64,000 bases of DNA from Puniceicoccales bacterium Verruco_01 (GTDB taxonomy: Bacteria > Verrucomicrobiota > Verrucomicrobiia > Opitutales > Oceanipulchritudinaceae), in NCBI GenBank assembly GCA_001604565.1, contig LVBV01000022.1, positions 1-64,000 of the forward strand. Direction: 5' to 3'. Both the position numbers and the translations under genes were made by a program. A model generated the notes under the pieces. That model saw only the letters and a list, made by a program, of their open reading frames with translations. It had not been told where the DNA came from and did not search any database. Positions 1-7,721 of this stretch are shown here, one piece after another (positions within the stretch are counted from its first letter, which is position 1; each line of letters opens with the position of its first letter).

Positions 1-13
1 AACGAACCTATCT

Positions 14-65
14 CGATCTGAGCCTCTCAATTAAATGTGCGCAAAAGTCTGGACACTACCCGTGG
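14..65. repeat. IS3-type terminal repeat, copy 1
   Basis: About 50 bases that recur almost exactly at 270-320. Both copies contain a gcctctcaa-like block followed by TGTGCGCAAAAGTCTGGACA. A degenerate third copy lies near 150-175. The core AAAAGT(C)TGGACA resembles the inner part of the IS3-type left end at 10700, so this is read as the right terminal repeat of that IS type, left by an element that extends out of the window or has decayed. Seen directly: the repeat. Inferred: its IS origin. Confidence 0.6.
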
Positions 66-211
66 CTGCGTCAATTGCCGCAGCGTTCGTAGGTGGGATG
101 TCGTTTTCTCTTTCGCTCATCTTCTTAGGTCCTTTCGGTCTACCCGTCCGAGCCTCTCTTTTCAAATGTGCGAAAGATTCAATACGCTATCGACGGGACC
201 CGGTAGATGGG

Positions 212-228
212 GTTCCTTTGACGCTTAC
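212..228 (+). mobile_element. Solitary IS66-type end
   Basis: The 17 bases GTTCCTTTGACGCTTAC here are identical to the end of the IS66 fragment at 11725-11741. IS66-family elements end in GTAAGCG-type inverted repeats, which this is in reverse complement. No IS66 coding sequence is visible beside it, so it is a solo remnant. Confidence 0.55.
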
Positions 229-269
229 AACCAAAGAACAACAAACCTAACGAAGAATCAGGCCATCCC

Positions 270-320
270 GATCAAAGCCTCTCAATCAAATGTGCGCAAA
301 AGTCTGGACACTACCCGTGG
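270..320. repeat. IS3-type terminal repeat, copy 2
   Basis: Second near-identical copy of the 14-65 repeat. It directly abuts the orfA fragment at 321-468, so here it serves as the right end of an internally deleted IS read on the minus strand. The match to copy 1 runs through TGTGCGCAAAAGTCTGGACA and on to ACTACCCGTGG. Confidence 0.65.
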
Positions 321-468
321 ATCGGCTCGCGCTCCTGAAGCGCCTCAAGCGCCACCTTGCTTTTGAACTCGCTCGTGAATCTCCGTCTCGTTTTCATCGC
401 TGCCTCGAATTTCGGCAGCCCCCTTTCCCTGTCCAACTTTTTCAGACCGGCTCAGTCAGACCGGCTCA
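291..468 (-). mobile_element. Internally deleted IS3-family remnant (about 178 bp)
   Basis: Read on the minus strand it begins with TGAGCCGGTCTGA at 468 and continues with a near-copy of the IS3-type left end and orfA 5' region found at 10700-10845. At about 313 it jumps to the right-end repeat TGTGCGCAAAAGTCTGGACA. Only the first 25 or so codons of orfA remain. The outer end carries a duplicated 14-bp block, so TGAGCCGGTCT occurs twice. No clear target duplication is visible. The element is non-autonomous and MITE-like in size. Confidence 0.7.
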
Positions 469-1761
469 GGGGTGCATATGCGCATTCTTCGCGTGCATGC
501 GATATAGTAGTAGCAATACACCAACGGCCATGTAACGCGTGCCCATCTCCCCGGTTGCAGAAGAGAAAGCCAGCCAGCCCATGACGAGAAAGAATGCGAA
601 CTGATTGAAACGGCCCTCCCCTTTCACCCGAATACGGATCAGGTCAACGATTAACACAATGTAAGCAATTACACCGATCACGCCATAGAAGAGAAGGGCC
701 TGAAACCAGCAGCTCTCCGCGCCCATGATGGCGGTTCCTCGACCAAGATAGTCTTGGGCTCCAGTCGGTCCTAGTCCCATCCAGGGACTTTGTGTAACTG
801 TCTCCACGACCGCAAGCATCTGGTTCTGCCGCATCTCGATGCTGCTGCCACCCACTTCCTCATTTTGCTGCAGCTCAAAAATACTTGTGACATTCTCAGC
901 GTAGACAGAAACCTTCTGATAAAAGACTGCTGCTATTATACAGGAAAACACAAGCAGGGCCAAGGCGTATTTATAAAAACTTTTCTGTCTGGGATGAATC
1001 ATTCCAAGCGCTCCAACAAGCAGAAAAAGAATTGGAGATCGCGAATTTGTGAAAAGAATGTTCATAATCAGTAAAAGGAAAAAAACACCCTTGGTGAGGG
1101 GATTAATCCTGAGCAATTTCATATTGCTGAAGACATAGAAAAAAAGAAGCGAGAGGATGGACAGAATCCCTCCGTACGTGATCGGGTGCGACATAAAGGA
1201 TTGAATGCGTCCCATGCCAAGACGCACATTATCATACATCCATAAAGTCTGTTTCGATGGGTCGCTGATAAGTGTGGCCTCCAGCGCCATGATGGGATTG
1301 ATGCCCAATATCTTTTCAACAATTCCGTAGAAACAAAGTATTGCGATGGTGCATATATAACCACGCAGGACGAATCTGGCATCTTTCTCTTCTCTTACAA
1401 CACCCCAAAAAATACAGAGATAAATCCAGTCGTAGAAAATGCTGGAAAAAATCCTCGTCAGATTCACTATTCCCGATGGGCAAAAGAACAGGGTTAAGGC
1501 ACAGGAAATAAGAAAACAGACAAAGGAGATGCGAAGGGGAAAATCTGAAAACAGATGAACTTTTCTAAATACAAGGACCACGAGTGTAACAAGAATGATT
1601 GCCACATCAAGTGTTATCAGGGGCAATCCAGGAGACCCTATAATCGCGATGTTCAAGCTCAGAAGCGGCTTGATAACAATGTACAAAAGCACGGTTCGCT
1701 TATGATCCACCAACAAGAACAGGATGTAGAAAAAAAAGATGAATAGAATTGAAAAATTCAT
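466..1761 (-). CDS. O-antigen ligase/polymerase-type membrane protein
   Basis: A 431-residue, very hydrophobic protein with about ten predicted membrane segments and a large soluble loop near residues 270-330. That topology is typical of the Wzy/WaaL (PF04932-like) family, which polymerises O-antigen units or ligates them to lipid A-core in the inner membrane. It is the last gene of the minus-strand polysaccharide cluster and has lower GC than the housekeeping genes. Its stop codon TGA (468-466) is formed by the first three bases of the adjoining IS remnant, so the native C-terminus may be cut short. Polymerase versus ligase cannot be decided from sequence alone. Confidence 0.75.
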   Translation of the reverse strand: MNFSILFIFFFYILFLLVDHKRTVLLYIVIKPLLSLNIAIIGSPGLPLITLDVAIILVTLVVLVFRKVHLFSDFPLRISFVCFLISCALTLFFCPSGIVNLTRIFSSIFYDWIYLCIFWGVVREEKDARFVLRGYICTIAILCFYGIVEKILGINPIMALEATLISDPSKQTLWMYDNVRLGMGRIQSFMSHPITYGGILSILSLLFFYVFSNMKLLRINPLTKGVFFLLLIMNILFTNSRSPILFLLVGALGMIHPRQKSFYKYALALLVFSCIIAAVFYQKVSVYAENVTSIFELQQNEEVGGSSIEMRQNQMLAVVETVTQSPWMGLGPTGAQDYLGRGTAIMGAESCWFQALLFYGVIGVIAYIVLIVDLIRIRVKGEGRFNQFAFFLVMGWLAFSSATGEMGTRYMAVGVLLLLYRMHAKNAHMHP

Positions 1762-1815
1762 AAGAAGCAGTAATCCACCCGCGAAAAACGCAACGATTCA
1801 TTAACAATGAAATGC

Positions 1816-2886
1816 TTATCCGTTGTTTAGTTGCTTCACCTTCTGTTGCACATTCTGCTCCAGCGTGAAGAAGGGAAGCTGTATTTTGACAGGATTATTT
1901 CTCTCAAAATCATGTTTGAAAAAAAGCTCTGCGCATCGGGCGGCGGAATCCAGAGGGAGGTATTCGGCAAAGGTTCCCATCGTCTCGTGGAAAACGGGGA
2001 TGTCCGAGACAAAAACATGCCGGCAGCCGCAGGCAATCGCCTCAAGGGGAGTGCGCCCGAAACCTTCATAAAATGAAAGAAGAAAAAACGCCCTGGCAAA
2101 ATGATTCAGGTTGACCAGCTCGTCCGTGCTGACGAATCCGGTGAATAAAAGGGAATCTCCGAGATCACGGATCCTGCGCTCCAGCTCCCGATCGCGCCCC
2201 CACCCCATCCTTCCAACGAGAACGAGCTTCAAGTCCGGATCCCGCTTCACGAGGATGGCAAAAATCCCAAGCAGGTATTTCAGATTTTTCCTCGGTTCCA
2301 GAGTCGACACGGAAATCAAGTATTTGTGGGGCGTCAGCGACCATTTAGACAACAAACTCTCGTTAATCCTGCTATGAATGTTCTGCAAATCGGACGATAT
2401 GCTTTCCCCCCAGTTTACGACAGAAAGATCGGTGTAACCAAGCAGTTCTTCTTTAACGCTTTCCGAGATGGTAACTATGAGGCTGGCATTCTTCAGCGCA
2501 TGCCTGTATTTCGGCTTCAGGTAGTATTTCGCCCCAAGGGTCAGCATGTCGGGATAACGGAAAATCGTCAGGTCGTGAATCGTCGGAACGATTTTTGTGC
2601 CACACATCCCGTAAACGCCGAACGGAGGCGGAAAAATCGGGAACAGGACGACGTCGTAGCCGCCCTTGCGAATCTCCCGCGGCAATAGAAGATTCTCTAC
2701 AATCAGACGGTTGGCACTTCCTAGTATCTGCGCGTTGGGATTGGAATCGAGGGTGTTTTCCTTGCGGAAGATCGGGAAAATTTCATGCCCGGTTTTCATA
2801 AGGGCCTTGTACATCTCGATCCCGTAGATTTCCACGCCGGTGATTCGGCGTTTGTATAAAGGAGTGAGGTCAATTGCGATCTTCAT
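1816..2886 (-). CDS. Glycosyltransferase family 1/4 (GT-B)
   Basis: A 356-residue GT-B glycosyltransferase. The N-terminus (MKIAIDLTPLY...GVEIY) is the acceptor-binding Rossmann half. The C-terminal half has the retaining GT4 signature: STLEPRKN, LVLVGRMGWG, then SFYEGFGRTPLEAIACG carrying the E-x7-E pair. It is likely to add a sugar to the growing O-unit at the cytoplasmic face. The start at 2886 was chosen because MKIAIDL is the family N-terminus; a start at 2907 only adds seven residues. It overlaps the end of the upstream glycosyltransferase, which implies co-transcription. The sugar specificity is unknown. Confidence 0.85.
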   Translation of the reverse strand: MKIAIDLTPLYKRRITGVEIYGIEMYKALMKTGHEIFPIFRKENTLDSNPNAQILGSANRLIVENLLLPREIRKGGYDVVLFPIFPPPFGVYGMCGTKIVPTIHDLTIFRYPDMLTLGAKYYLKPKYRHALKNASLIVTISESVKEELLGYTDLSVVNWGESISSDLQNIHSRINESLLSKWSLTPHKYLISVSTLEPRKNLKYLLGIFAILVKRDPDLKLVLVGRMGWGRDRELERRIRDLGDSLLFTGFVSTDELVNLNHFARAFFLLSFYEGFGRTPLEAIACGCRHVFVSDIPVFHETMGTFAEYLPLDSAARCAELFFKHDFERNNPVKIQLPFFTLEQNVQQKVKQLNNG

Positions 2887-3829
2887 CGGATGAAACGTTG
2901 GCAACACAATAAATGACCAAGGCTACAGGGAAAAAAAGAATACGTCCGAAGACGCCTCGCATCAGTGAATGCCCCATAGTCCTGCGGATAACAGAGGCGA
3001 ATCCATCGACAGGAGAAAGTCTTTTTATAATGCCCAAAAGTAACCGAAGCTCGTGAACTGGATCAAGAGGATACCGTTCTTCTCGTGCCGCAAAAAACTT
3101 TCTACTCCAGTCAAGAAAGTTGACAAACGCCGCTTCACGTCGAATGATAAGAGCTTTGTTCGAGTTCATGGAAGAGAGGCTCTTGCCGCTTGTACGCCAG
3201 AAAACACAGGCATTCGGGATCGTATGGATTCCTGTGCCGAACGCCTGATTCATGACGGTCGCATTGTCACTGCATATCGCCATATCGAAAAAAACAAAGC
3301 CTCCACGCTGTTTGAAGGAGTCCGTCCGAAAAACAAACTCGGGCATTCGCGAATCAAGCTTCCTCGCAAAGACCAGGCGGTAATACTCCGCAACATTCAG
3401 ATGCTTCGGGTATGGATTGCATCTGCGGAGAACATTGTCGTTCTCGTCAATGATGTGGATATTGGCATGAAGAACATCCGCTTCCATGTTCATGAAATTG
3501 TAAATTTCTTCAACAAAGTTGTTGGACATGATATCGTCATCTGAAAAGAGGCAAAACCATTCCTCATCCCTAATCATCGCGACACACCGTTCCCATTGAG
3601 CGACGAGATTCTCACCCCCCAGATTCGTTTCAAACCTTTTATAAATAATATCAAGTCTAGGTTCATATCTATCTACAATTGATTTGATATCGTAAGGGCT
3701 GCAGTCGTCCCCGACATACAAAGTGAATGCCCTGTTTGTTTGTATGACAATGGAAGAGAGTGTCCTGTCGAAATAATCAGGCTTATATGCTGGAATAACA
3801 ATAGCTAGACGATGCAAGGACATATGCAA
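2870..3829 (-). CDS. Glycosyltransferase family 2 (GT-A)
   Basis: A 319-residue inverting GT2 enzyme. It opens with LAIVIPAYKPDYFDRTLSSI and has VGDDCSP near residue 40 and a DxD-type FSDDD motif near residue 95, the nucleotide-sugar and metal site. The C-terminus has one hydrophobic stretch. It overlaps the following GT1-type gene by 17 bases. It lies downstream of the IS630 insertion, which separates it from the heptose genes, so its transcription may now depend on a promoter within 3830-3950 or on read-through. Role: transfer of one sugar of the surface polysaccharide. Confidence 0.85.
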   Translation of the reverse strand: MHMSLHRLAIVIPAYKPDYFDRTLSSIVIQTNRAFTLYVGDDCSPYDIKSIVDRYEPRLDIIYKRFETNLGGENLVAQWERCVAMIRDEEWFCLFSDDDIMSNNFVEEIYNFMNMEADVLHANIHIIDENDNVLRRCNPYPKHLNVAEYYRLVFARKLDSRMPEFVFRTDSFKQRGGFVFFDMAICSDNATVMNQAFGTGIHTIPNACVFWRTSGKSLSSMNSNKALIIRREAAFVNFLDWSRKFFAAREERYPLDPVHELRLLLGIIKRLSPVDGFASVIRRTMGHSLMRGVFGRILFFPVALVIYCVANVSSDEDRN

Positions 3830-3951
3830 TGTATTTTAATAATAGTGTTTTGGCCCGTGCGGGACAAGCATGTTGTGATACCGCAGATAGGAAAAGGCAT
3901 GCAATACACAAAACAACACCAGGGTAATTATTACTCCGAAATTTAAACAGA

Positions 3952-5013
3952 TCATAAAGCATAAGCGGCGTCGGGATGATGAAAGAAGGCGATCACTCGC
4001 TTTTCGGCTGTTGAGAGAAGCTGCATGAAGACCCAGACCATCGCGTCGAGCCGGGGCTTGTCCTTGGCTGGCGGCTTGCCTGCAATGTCCTGTTTCAGGC
4101 CGTTGTTCAGGTATTCATCGGGGTTGATCTGCGGACTGTAGGCGGGCAGGAACACCAGTTCGATCCGCTCCTTGTTCTCTTCACACCACGCCTTAACCAG
4201 TTTACTGTGATGCACTTTCAGATTGTCCACGATCAGGATCACCTTGCGCCGCCGATACTTGATCATCTGCTTGAGAAATAGCAGAAATGTCTCGCTGTTC
4301 ATCGCGTCCTTGAGCGCCATCCATTCCAGCTTTCCCTGATTGTTCAGCGCGCTTATCATGCTGCTGTGGAATCGTTTGGCGCTCTGCTTGACCACGGGCG
4401 TCTTCCCCTTGGGCGAGTAGCTGCGCCGGAAGTGGCATTCGGGTTTGGCCGCCGTTTCGTCGCCCCACCAGATTTCCGCGTCCTCCGACTTCGCCCGCGC
4501 CGCAAGTTGCGGATATTCAACCTCTTTCCACTTCTTCACCGCCTCGTCGTTGCGCTCGATGGCCTGCCTGGCTGGACGCTGCGGCGTGAAGCCCCATTCC
4601 TTTAGCAGCTTTCCCATCCCTTGAAGTGTGTAACTTACTCCGTATCGCTCTCTTACGATCTGGCAAACCGCCCTCCGATTCCATAGCGCATACGGCATTT
4701 TCAGTTGATCCGGCGTGTGATCCACGATCAGTTTCTGGATCGTTTCCGCCTGCTCCTCGTTCAGCCTGCGATCCGTCCCGACCACCCGCCCGCGCTTGCG
4801 CATTTTGAGAGCCGCCCATCCGCCTATTTTGTAGCGTTTGACCCAGCGGTTGATCGTGGCCCTGCCCACGTCCAGAAGTTCCGCGATCTCCGTCTGCGTT
4901 TTATGCGCCTCGACAAGCCGGATGGCCCGCCTGCGAATTTCTTCCTGCGCCTGCTGATTCAAAGTCCGTGCATCTTTTTTGTCCATGCCCATACGTAGCT
5001 TAACGCATGCCAA
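3952..5013 (-). mobile_element. IS630-family transposase (intact)
   Basis: A 353-residue DDE transposase. The N-terminal 70 residues contain a helix-turn-helix (TQTEIAELLDVGRATINRWVKRY in two halves), followed by a winged-helix region. The catalytic triad of the IS630/mariner class is visible: D185 in WWGDE, D263 in VDNLKVHHS, and E300 in PAYSPQINPDEYLN. The frame is uninterrupted, so the enzyme looks functional. The longest frame starts at TTG 5013; an internal ATG (MGMDKKDA) may be the true start. It sits between gmhB and the GT2 gene and splits an otherwise continuous minus-strand polysaccharide cluster. I could not define its terminal repeats with confidence. Confidence 0.9.
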
Positions 5014-5150
5014 GTAGTGACCTGTTAGGATTTCTGATTAATAATAAACACTCGTTTTCTATCCGCCGGATTCCGGGCTATCTTCTTCGCATTCCTGGTC
5101 TTCACTCAAATCATAATCTCCGCACCGCGTCTCTGACCTCAAAATATAAC

Positions 5151-5624
5151 CTACCGCCGCACCACCCGTTTCACTTTCATTCCCGCCTTCCTGCCGAATT
5201 CAATGTCGGAGGCGCTGTCGCCGATCATCAGGCTCTTTGAAAAGTCGATTTCCGGAAAATCCCGCCGCGCCTGCAAAGCCATGCCGATGTTGGGTTTGCG
5301 GTTGACGCTCTCGTCGGAGAGGTCGGTGCAGGTGTAAACGGCATCGACGCGGCCTCCGTGGCGTTCGATTTCCACCTTCATGCGCCGGTGGATGTCGTGG
5401 AGCGTTTCCTCGCTCATGAGACCTTTGGCGACGCCTCGCTGATTTGTGACGACGATAATCCGTTTGAAGCGGCGGGCCAGCCGGGCAAGGTCGTCGAGGA
5501 CTCCCGGGAGAAATTCGAACTCCTCCCAGTTTTTCACGTAATCGTGCGGTCTGTGCCGGTTGATGACCCCGTCCCTGTCCAGAAAGAGAGTGTCGCAATC
5601 GCTGAATTCACCGTTCTCTAGCAT
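5151..5624 (-). CDS. gmhB: D-glycero-D-manno-heptose-1,7-bisphosphate 7-phosphatase
   Basis: A 157-residue HAD subclass IIIA phosphatase that removes the 7-phosphate of heptose 1,7-bisphosphate in nucleotide-heptose synthesis. Motif I is LFLDRDGVIN (nucleophile D16, acid/base D18), motif II is VTNQRG, and the loop SVNRKPNIGM and motif IV GDSASDI follow. The Cys pair of zinc-binding GmhB proteins is reduced here (only C83 is evident in the loop), so zinc may be absent. It overlaps the end of hddC by seven bases, showing a coupled operon. With gmhA, hddA and hddC it completes the GDP-heptose route. Confidence 0.85.
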   Translation of the reverse strand: MLENGEFSDCDTLFLDRDGVINRHRPHDYVKNWEEFEFLPGVLDDLARLARRFKRIIVVTNQRGVAKGLMSEETLHDIHRRMKVEIERHGGRVDAVYTCTDLSDESVNRKPNIGMALQARRDFPEIDFSKSLMIGDSASDIEFGRKAGMKVKRVVRR

Positions 5625-6319
5625 GGGAAGATCCCCGCGAATTCCTCATCGGCCCTGCGGTAGTCGGAGGGAATTCCGATGTCGATGAAATAGCCGTCGA
5701 AGGGCATGCCGTGGAAATGGCATGCGCCGTGGCGCTTCTGGAGAACATCGGTCTCGAAGGAGAATTTCTGCGGCAGTCCGTCAAAGAGGCCGCTGTTCCG
5801 CTCCATGAGATAGACACCGCCGTTGATCTGCCCTTTTTCGCAGAACTGCTTCTCGTGAAAAGCGAGGATGCGTCCTCCCGCGTCGGTCGTGACATTGCCG
5901 TAGCGGTCGAAGCGGTCCATTGGCTTGAGAGCCATGCTGAGGACGGCTCCGCTCTTGCGGTGCTCGGCGCGAAGGCGGGAAAGGTTCACGTCGAAAAACG
6001 TGTCTCCGTTCAGAATCAGAACCTGCTCCCGCGTTGCGGCGCCCAGAGCCAGCCGGATTGCACCGCCCGTGCCCAGCGGCTCTTCTTCGATGACGGAGGT
6101 CACTTCGAACTTCCAGCGCCCCTCCCGTGCCCACCCGGTCACCTTTTCGTGCATGTAGCCGACGGACAGAATGACGCGCTCCACCGGCTGCCCTTCGAGG
6201 TAGCGAAACAGGTAGTGCAGGAAGGGTCGGCCGGCCACGGGAGCCATGCACTTGGGAAGATCGCTGACGGCGCTGCGCAGGCGCGTTCCAAGACCTCCTG
6301 CGAGGATGACGCACTCCAT
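5618..6319 (-). CDS. hddC: D-glycero-alpha-D-manno-heptose 1-phosphate guanylyltransferase
   Basis: A 233-residue nucleotidyltransferase that joins heptose-1-phosphate to a nucleotide; by context GDP-heptose is the likely product. The N-terminal signature is ILAGGLGTRLRSAVSDLPK (nucleotide-binding loop and catalytic Lys). LILNGDTFFD carries the metal-binding Asp, and GQINGGVYLM and GYFIDIGIPSDY follow, as in HddC and RmlA/GalU relatives. The start at 6319 gives the canonical MECVILAGG N-terminus, and its A is shared with the gmhA stop (TGATG). Guanylyl rather than adenylyl specificity is inferred from the hddA neighbour. Confidence 0.85.
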   Translation of the reverse strand: MECVILAGGLGTRLRSAVSDLPKCMAPVAGRPFLHYLFRYLEGQPVERVILSVGYMHEKVTGWAREGRWKFEVTSVIEEEPLGTGGAIRLALGAATREQVLILNGDTFFDVNLSRLRAEHRKSGAVLSMALKPMDRFDRYGNVTTDAGGRILAFHEKQFCEKGQINGGVYLMERNSGLFDGLPQKFSFETDVLQKRHGACHFHGMPFDGYFIDIGIPSDYRRADEEFAGIFPC

Positions 6320-6918
6320 CACGGCTTCTCCTTGAGATGGCCGAAAAGAGTTTCCTCGACCAGATAACAGATGATGTGTCCGATGAGGATGTGCGCTTCC
6401 TGAATGCGCGGCGTCTCCGGCGAGGGCACGTTGATGCAAATATTGCAAAGATCATTCATCACACACTTTCTCTCCCCGGTGAGTCCGATGGAAAAGAGCC
6501 CCTTCCGCCGGCATTCCTCAAACGCGGCAAGGACATTCGGGGACTTTCCGGAAGTAGAGATTCCGAAAAACACGTCCCCTTTTTCGCCGAAAGCCTCGAT
6601 TTGTCGCGCGAAAATTCGCTCGAAGCCGTAATCGTTGCTGACGGCCGTCAGGATGGAGACGTTCGTGTTCAGGGCCAGGGAGGGAATTCCCGGACGGTCA
6701 AAATTCAAACGGCTGACGAATTCCGCTGCAAGATGCTGGGCATCGGCAGCGCTGCCGCCGTTGCCCGCGAAAAGAGTCTTGCGTCCGTCCCTGTAGGCGG
6801 AGATCACCGCGTCCGCCGCTCCGGAAATCTTCGCAAGGAGCGCCTCGTCCCCCATAATCCGCTCCTTGACGGAGAGGGAGGCACGGATTTGTGCCTTGAT
6901 GAAATCGTTTGAGTTCAT
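6319..6918 (-). CDS. gmhA: Sedoheptulose-7-phosphate isomerase
   Basis: A 199-residue SIS-domain isomerase that converts sedoheptulose 7-phosphate to D-glycero-D-manno-heptose 7-phosphate, the first step of heptose synthesis. Typical motifs are LFAGNGGSAADAQHLAAEF (phosphosugar-binding loop), the conserved NDYGFERIFARQIE, and GISTSGKSPNV. RIQEAHILIGHIIC near the C-terminus carries the catalytic Gln/His region. The start at 6918 was chosen because MNSNDFIKAQI matches the family N-terminus; the upstream extension has no similarity. It is translationally coupled to hddC. Confidence 0.9.
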   Translation of the reverse strand: MNSNDFIKAQIRASLSVKERIMGDEALLAKISGAADAVISAYRDGRKTLFAGNGGSAADAQHLAAEFVSRLNFDRPGIPSLALNTNVSILTAVSNDYGFERIFARQIEAFGEKGDVFFGISTSGKSPNVLAAFEECRRKGLFSIGLTGERKCVMNDLCNICINVPSPETPRIQEAHILIGHIICYLVEETLFGHLKEKP

Positions 6919-7006
6919 GAGAAAGAATCTGGTGGATTGGCGTCGAGGCTCTTTATCAAAGTATGGGGATATGAGGCTGGAATGGTTACTATGTCCCATT
7001 GGACGA

Positions 7007-7669
7007 TTACAACTTCCTAAACACCACCGAGCCGAACCGATCCGGCAACTCTATTACTTTTTCCACTTTGCCAGCCATGAATTTGTCAGTGGCCCTCTTG
7101 CAGGCCCAGTCTGATTCCGGACTGTTGTAATCGTGGACAAAGATATAACCACCTTTGCTGACCCTCGGATAGAAAAACTCAAGCGCCGCCAGCGTGGGTT
7201 CATATTTGTCAAAATCGAGCATGGCGAAGGAGAATGTTTCGCCCTCAAGGCCTTCGGCTGTTTTAGGGAAATATCCCTGTCGGAAGACAACGTTATCCAG
7301 ATTACCGATAAACTCCATCACACCCTGCAACGAGGTGTCCCGGAACCGGCGATCATTCTCACAACCTTCATCTCTTTTATCAAAACCCGAGAAAGTATCG
7401 AACAAGTACCACTTTTTTCCGGGAAAGAGCGAATGGATGAACCGACTGAGATACCCTTTCCAGACACCGCACTCAGCAAAGCTTCCCTCAATGTTTTCTT
7501 TCTTGATCGTGTTGAGTGCTGAATAGATCGCGGCGAAGCGAACCGGATCGTTTTCCGCTGTGACTTTTGCGATGGTTTCTTTTGAAAATGTGAGACTCAT
7601 AATCCATTGTCTGGAAATGAATTCTCCAACCGTTTTCATGATTATTTTTTTAATGCCTCTTTTATACAT
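7007..7669 (-). CDS. TylF/macrocin O-methyltransferase family protein
   Basis: A 220-residue class I SAM-dependent methyltransferase of the TylF family. GSFAECGVWKG forms the SAM-binding loop, WYLFDTFSGFD follows as in TylF-type enzymes, and MLDFDKYEPTLAALEFFYPRV then GYIFVHDYNSP hold the metal-binding acidic residues of sugar O-methyltransferases. Its place between hddA and gmhA suggests that it O-methylates the heptose or another O-unit sugar; that substrate is inference. Internal ATGs at 7639 and 7600 are alternative starts. Confidence 0.75.
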   Translation of the reverse strand: MYKRGIKKIIMKTVGEFISRQWIMSLTFSKETIAKVTAENDPVRFAAIYSALNTIKKENIEGSFAECGVWKGYLSRFIHSLFPGKKWYLFDTFSGFDKRDEGCENDRRFRDTSLQGVMEFIGNLDNVVFRQGYFPKTAEGLEGETFSFAMLDFDKYEPTLAALEFFYPRVSKGGYIFVHDYNSPESDWACKRATDKFMAGKVEKVIELPDRFGSVVFRKL

Positions 7670-7721
7670 GAAGTTCCAGGATTGATTGTTTGTGCGGAGT
7701 CATAAGTCAAACACTGAAAGG

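Noticed and set aside
3840-5030. Terminal inverted repeats of the IS630 element
   Set aside because: I compared the flanks by eye and found no convincing pair, so no boundaries are reported beyond the gene.
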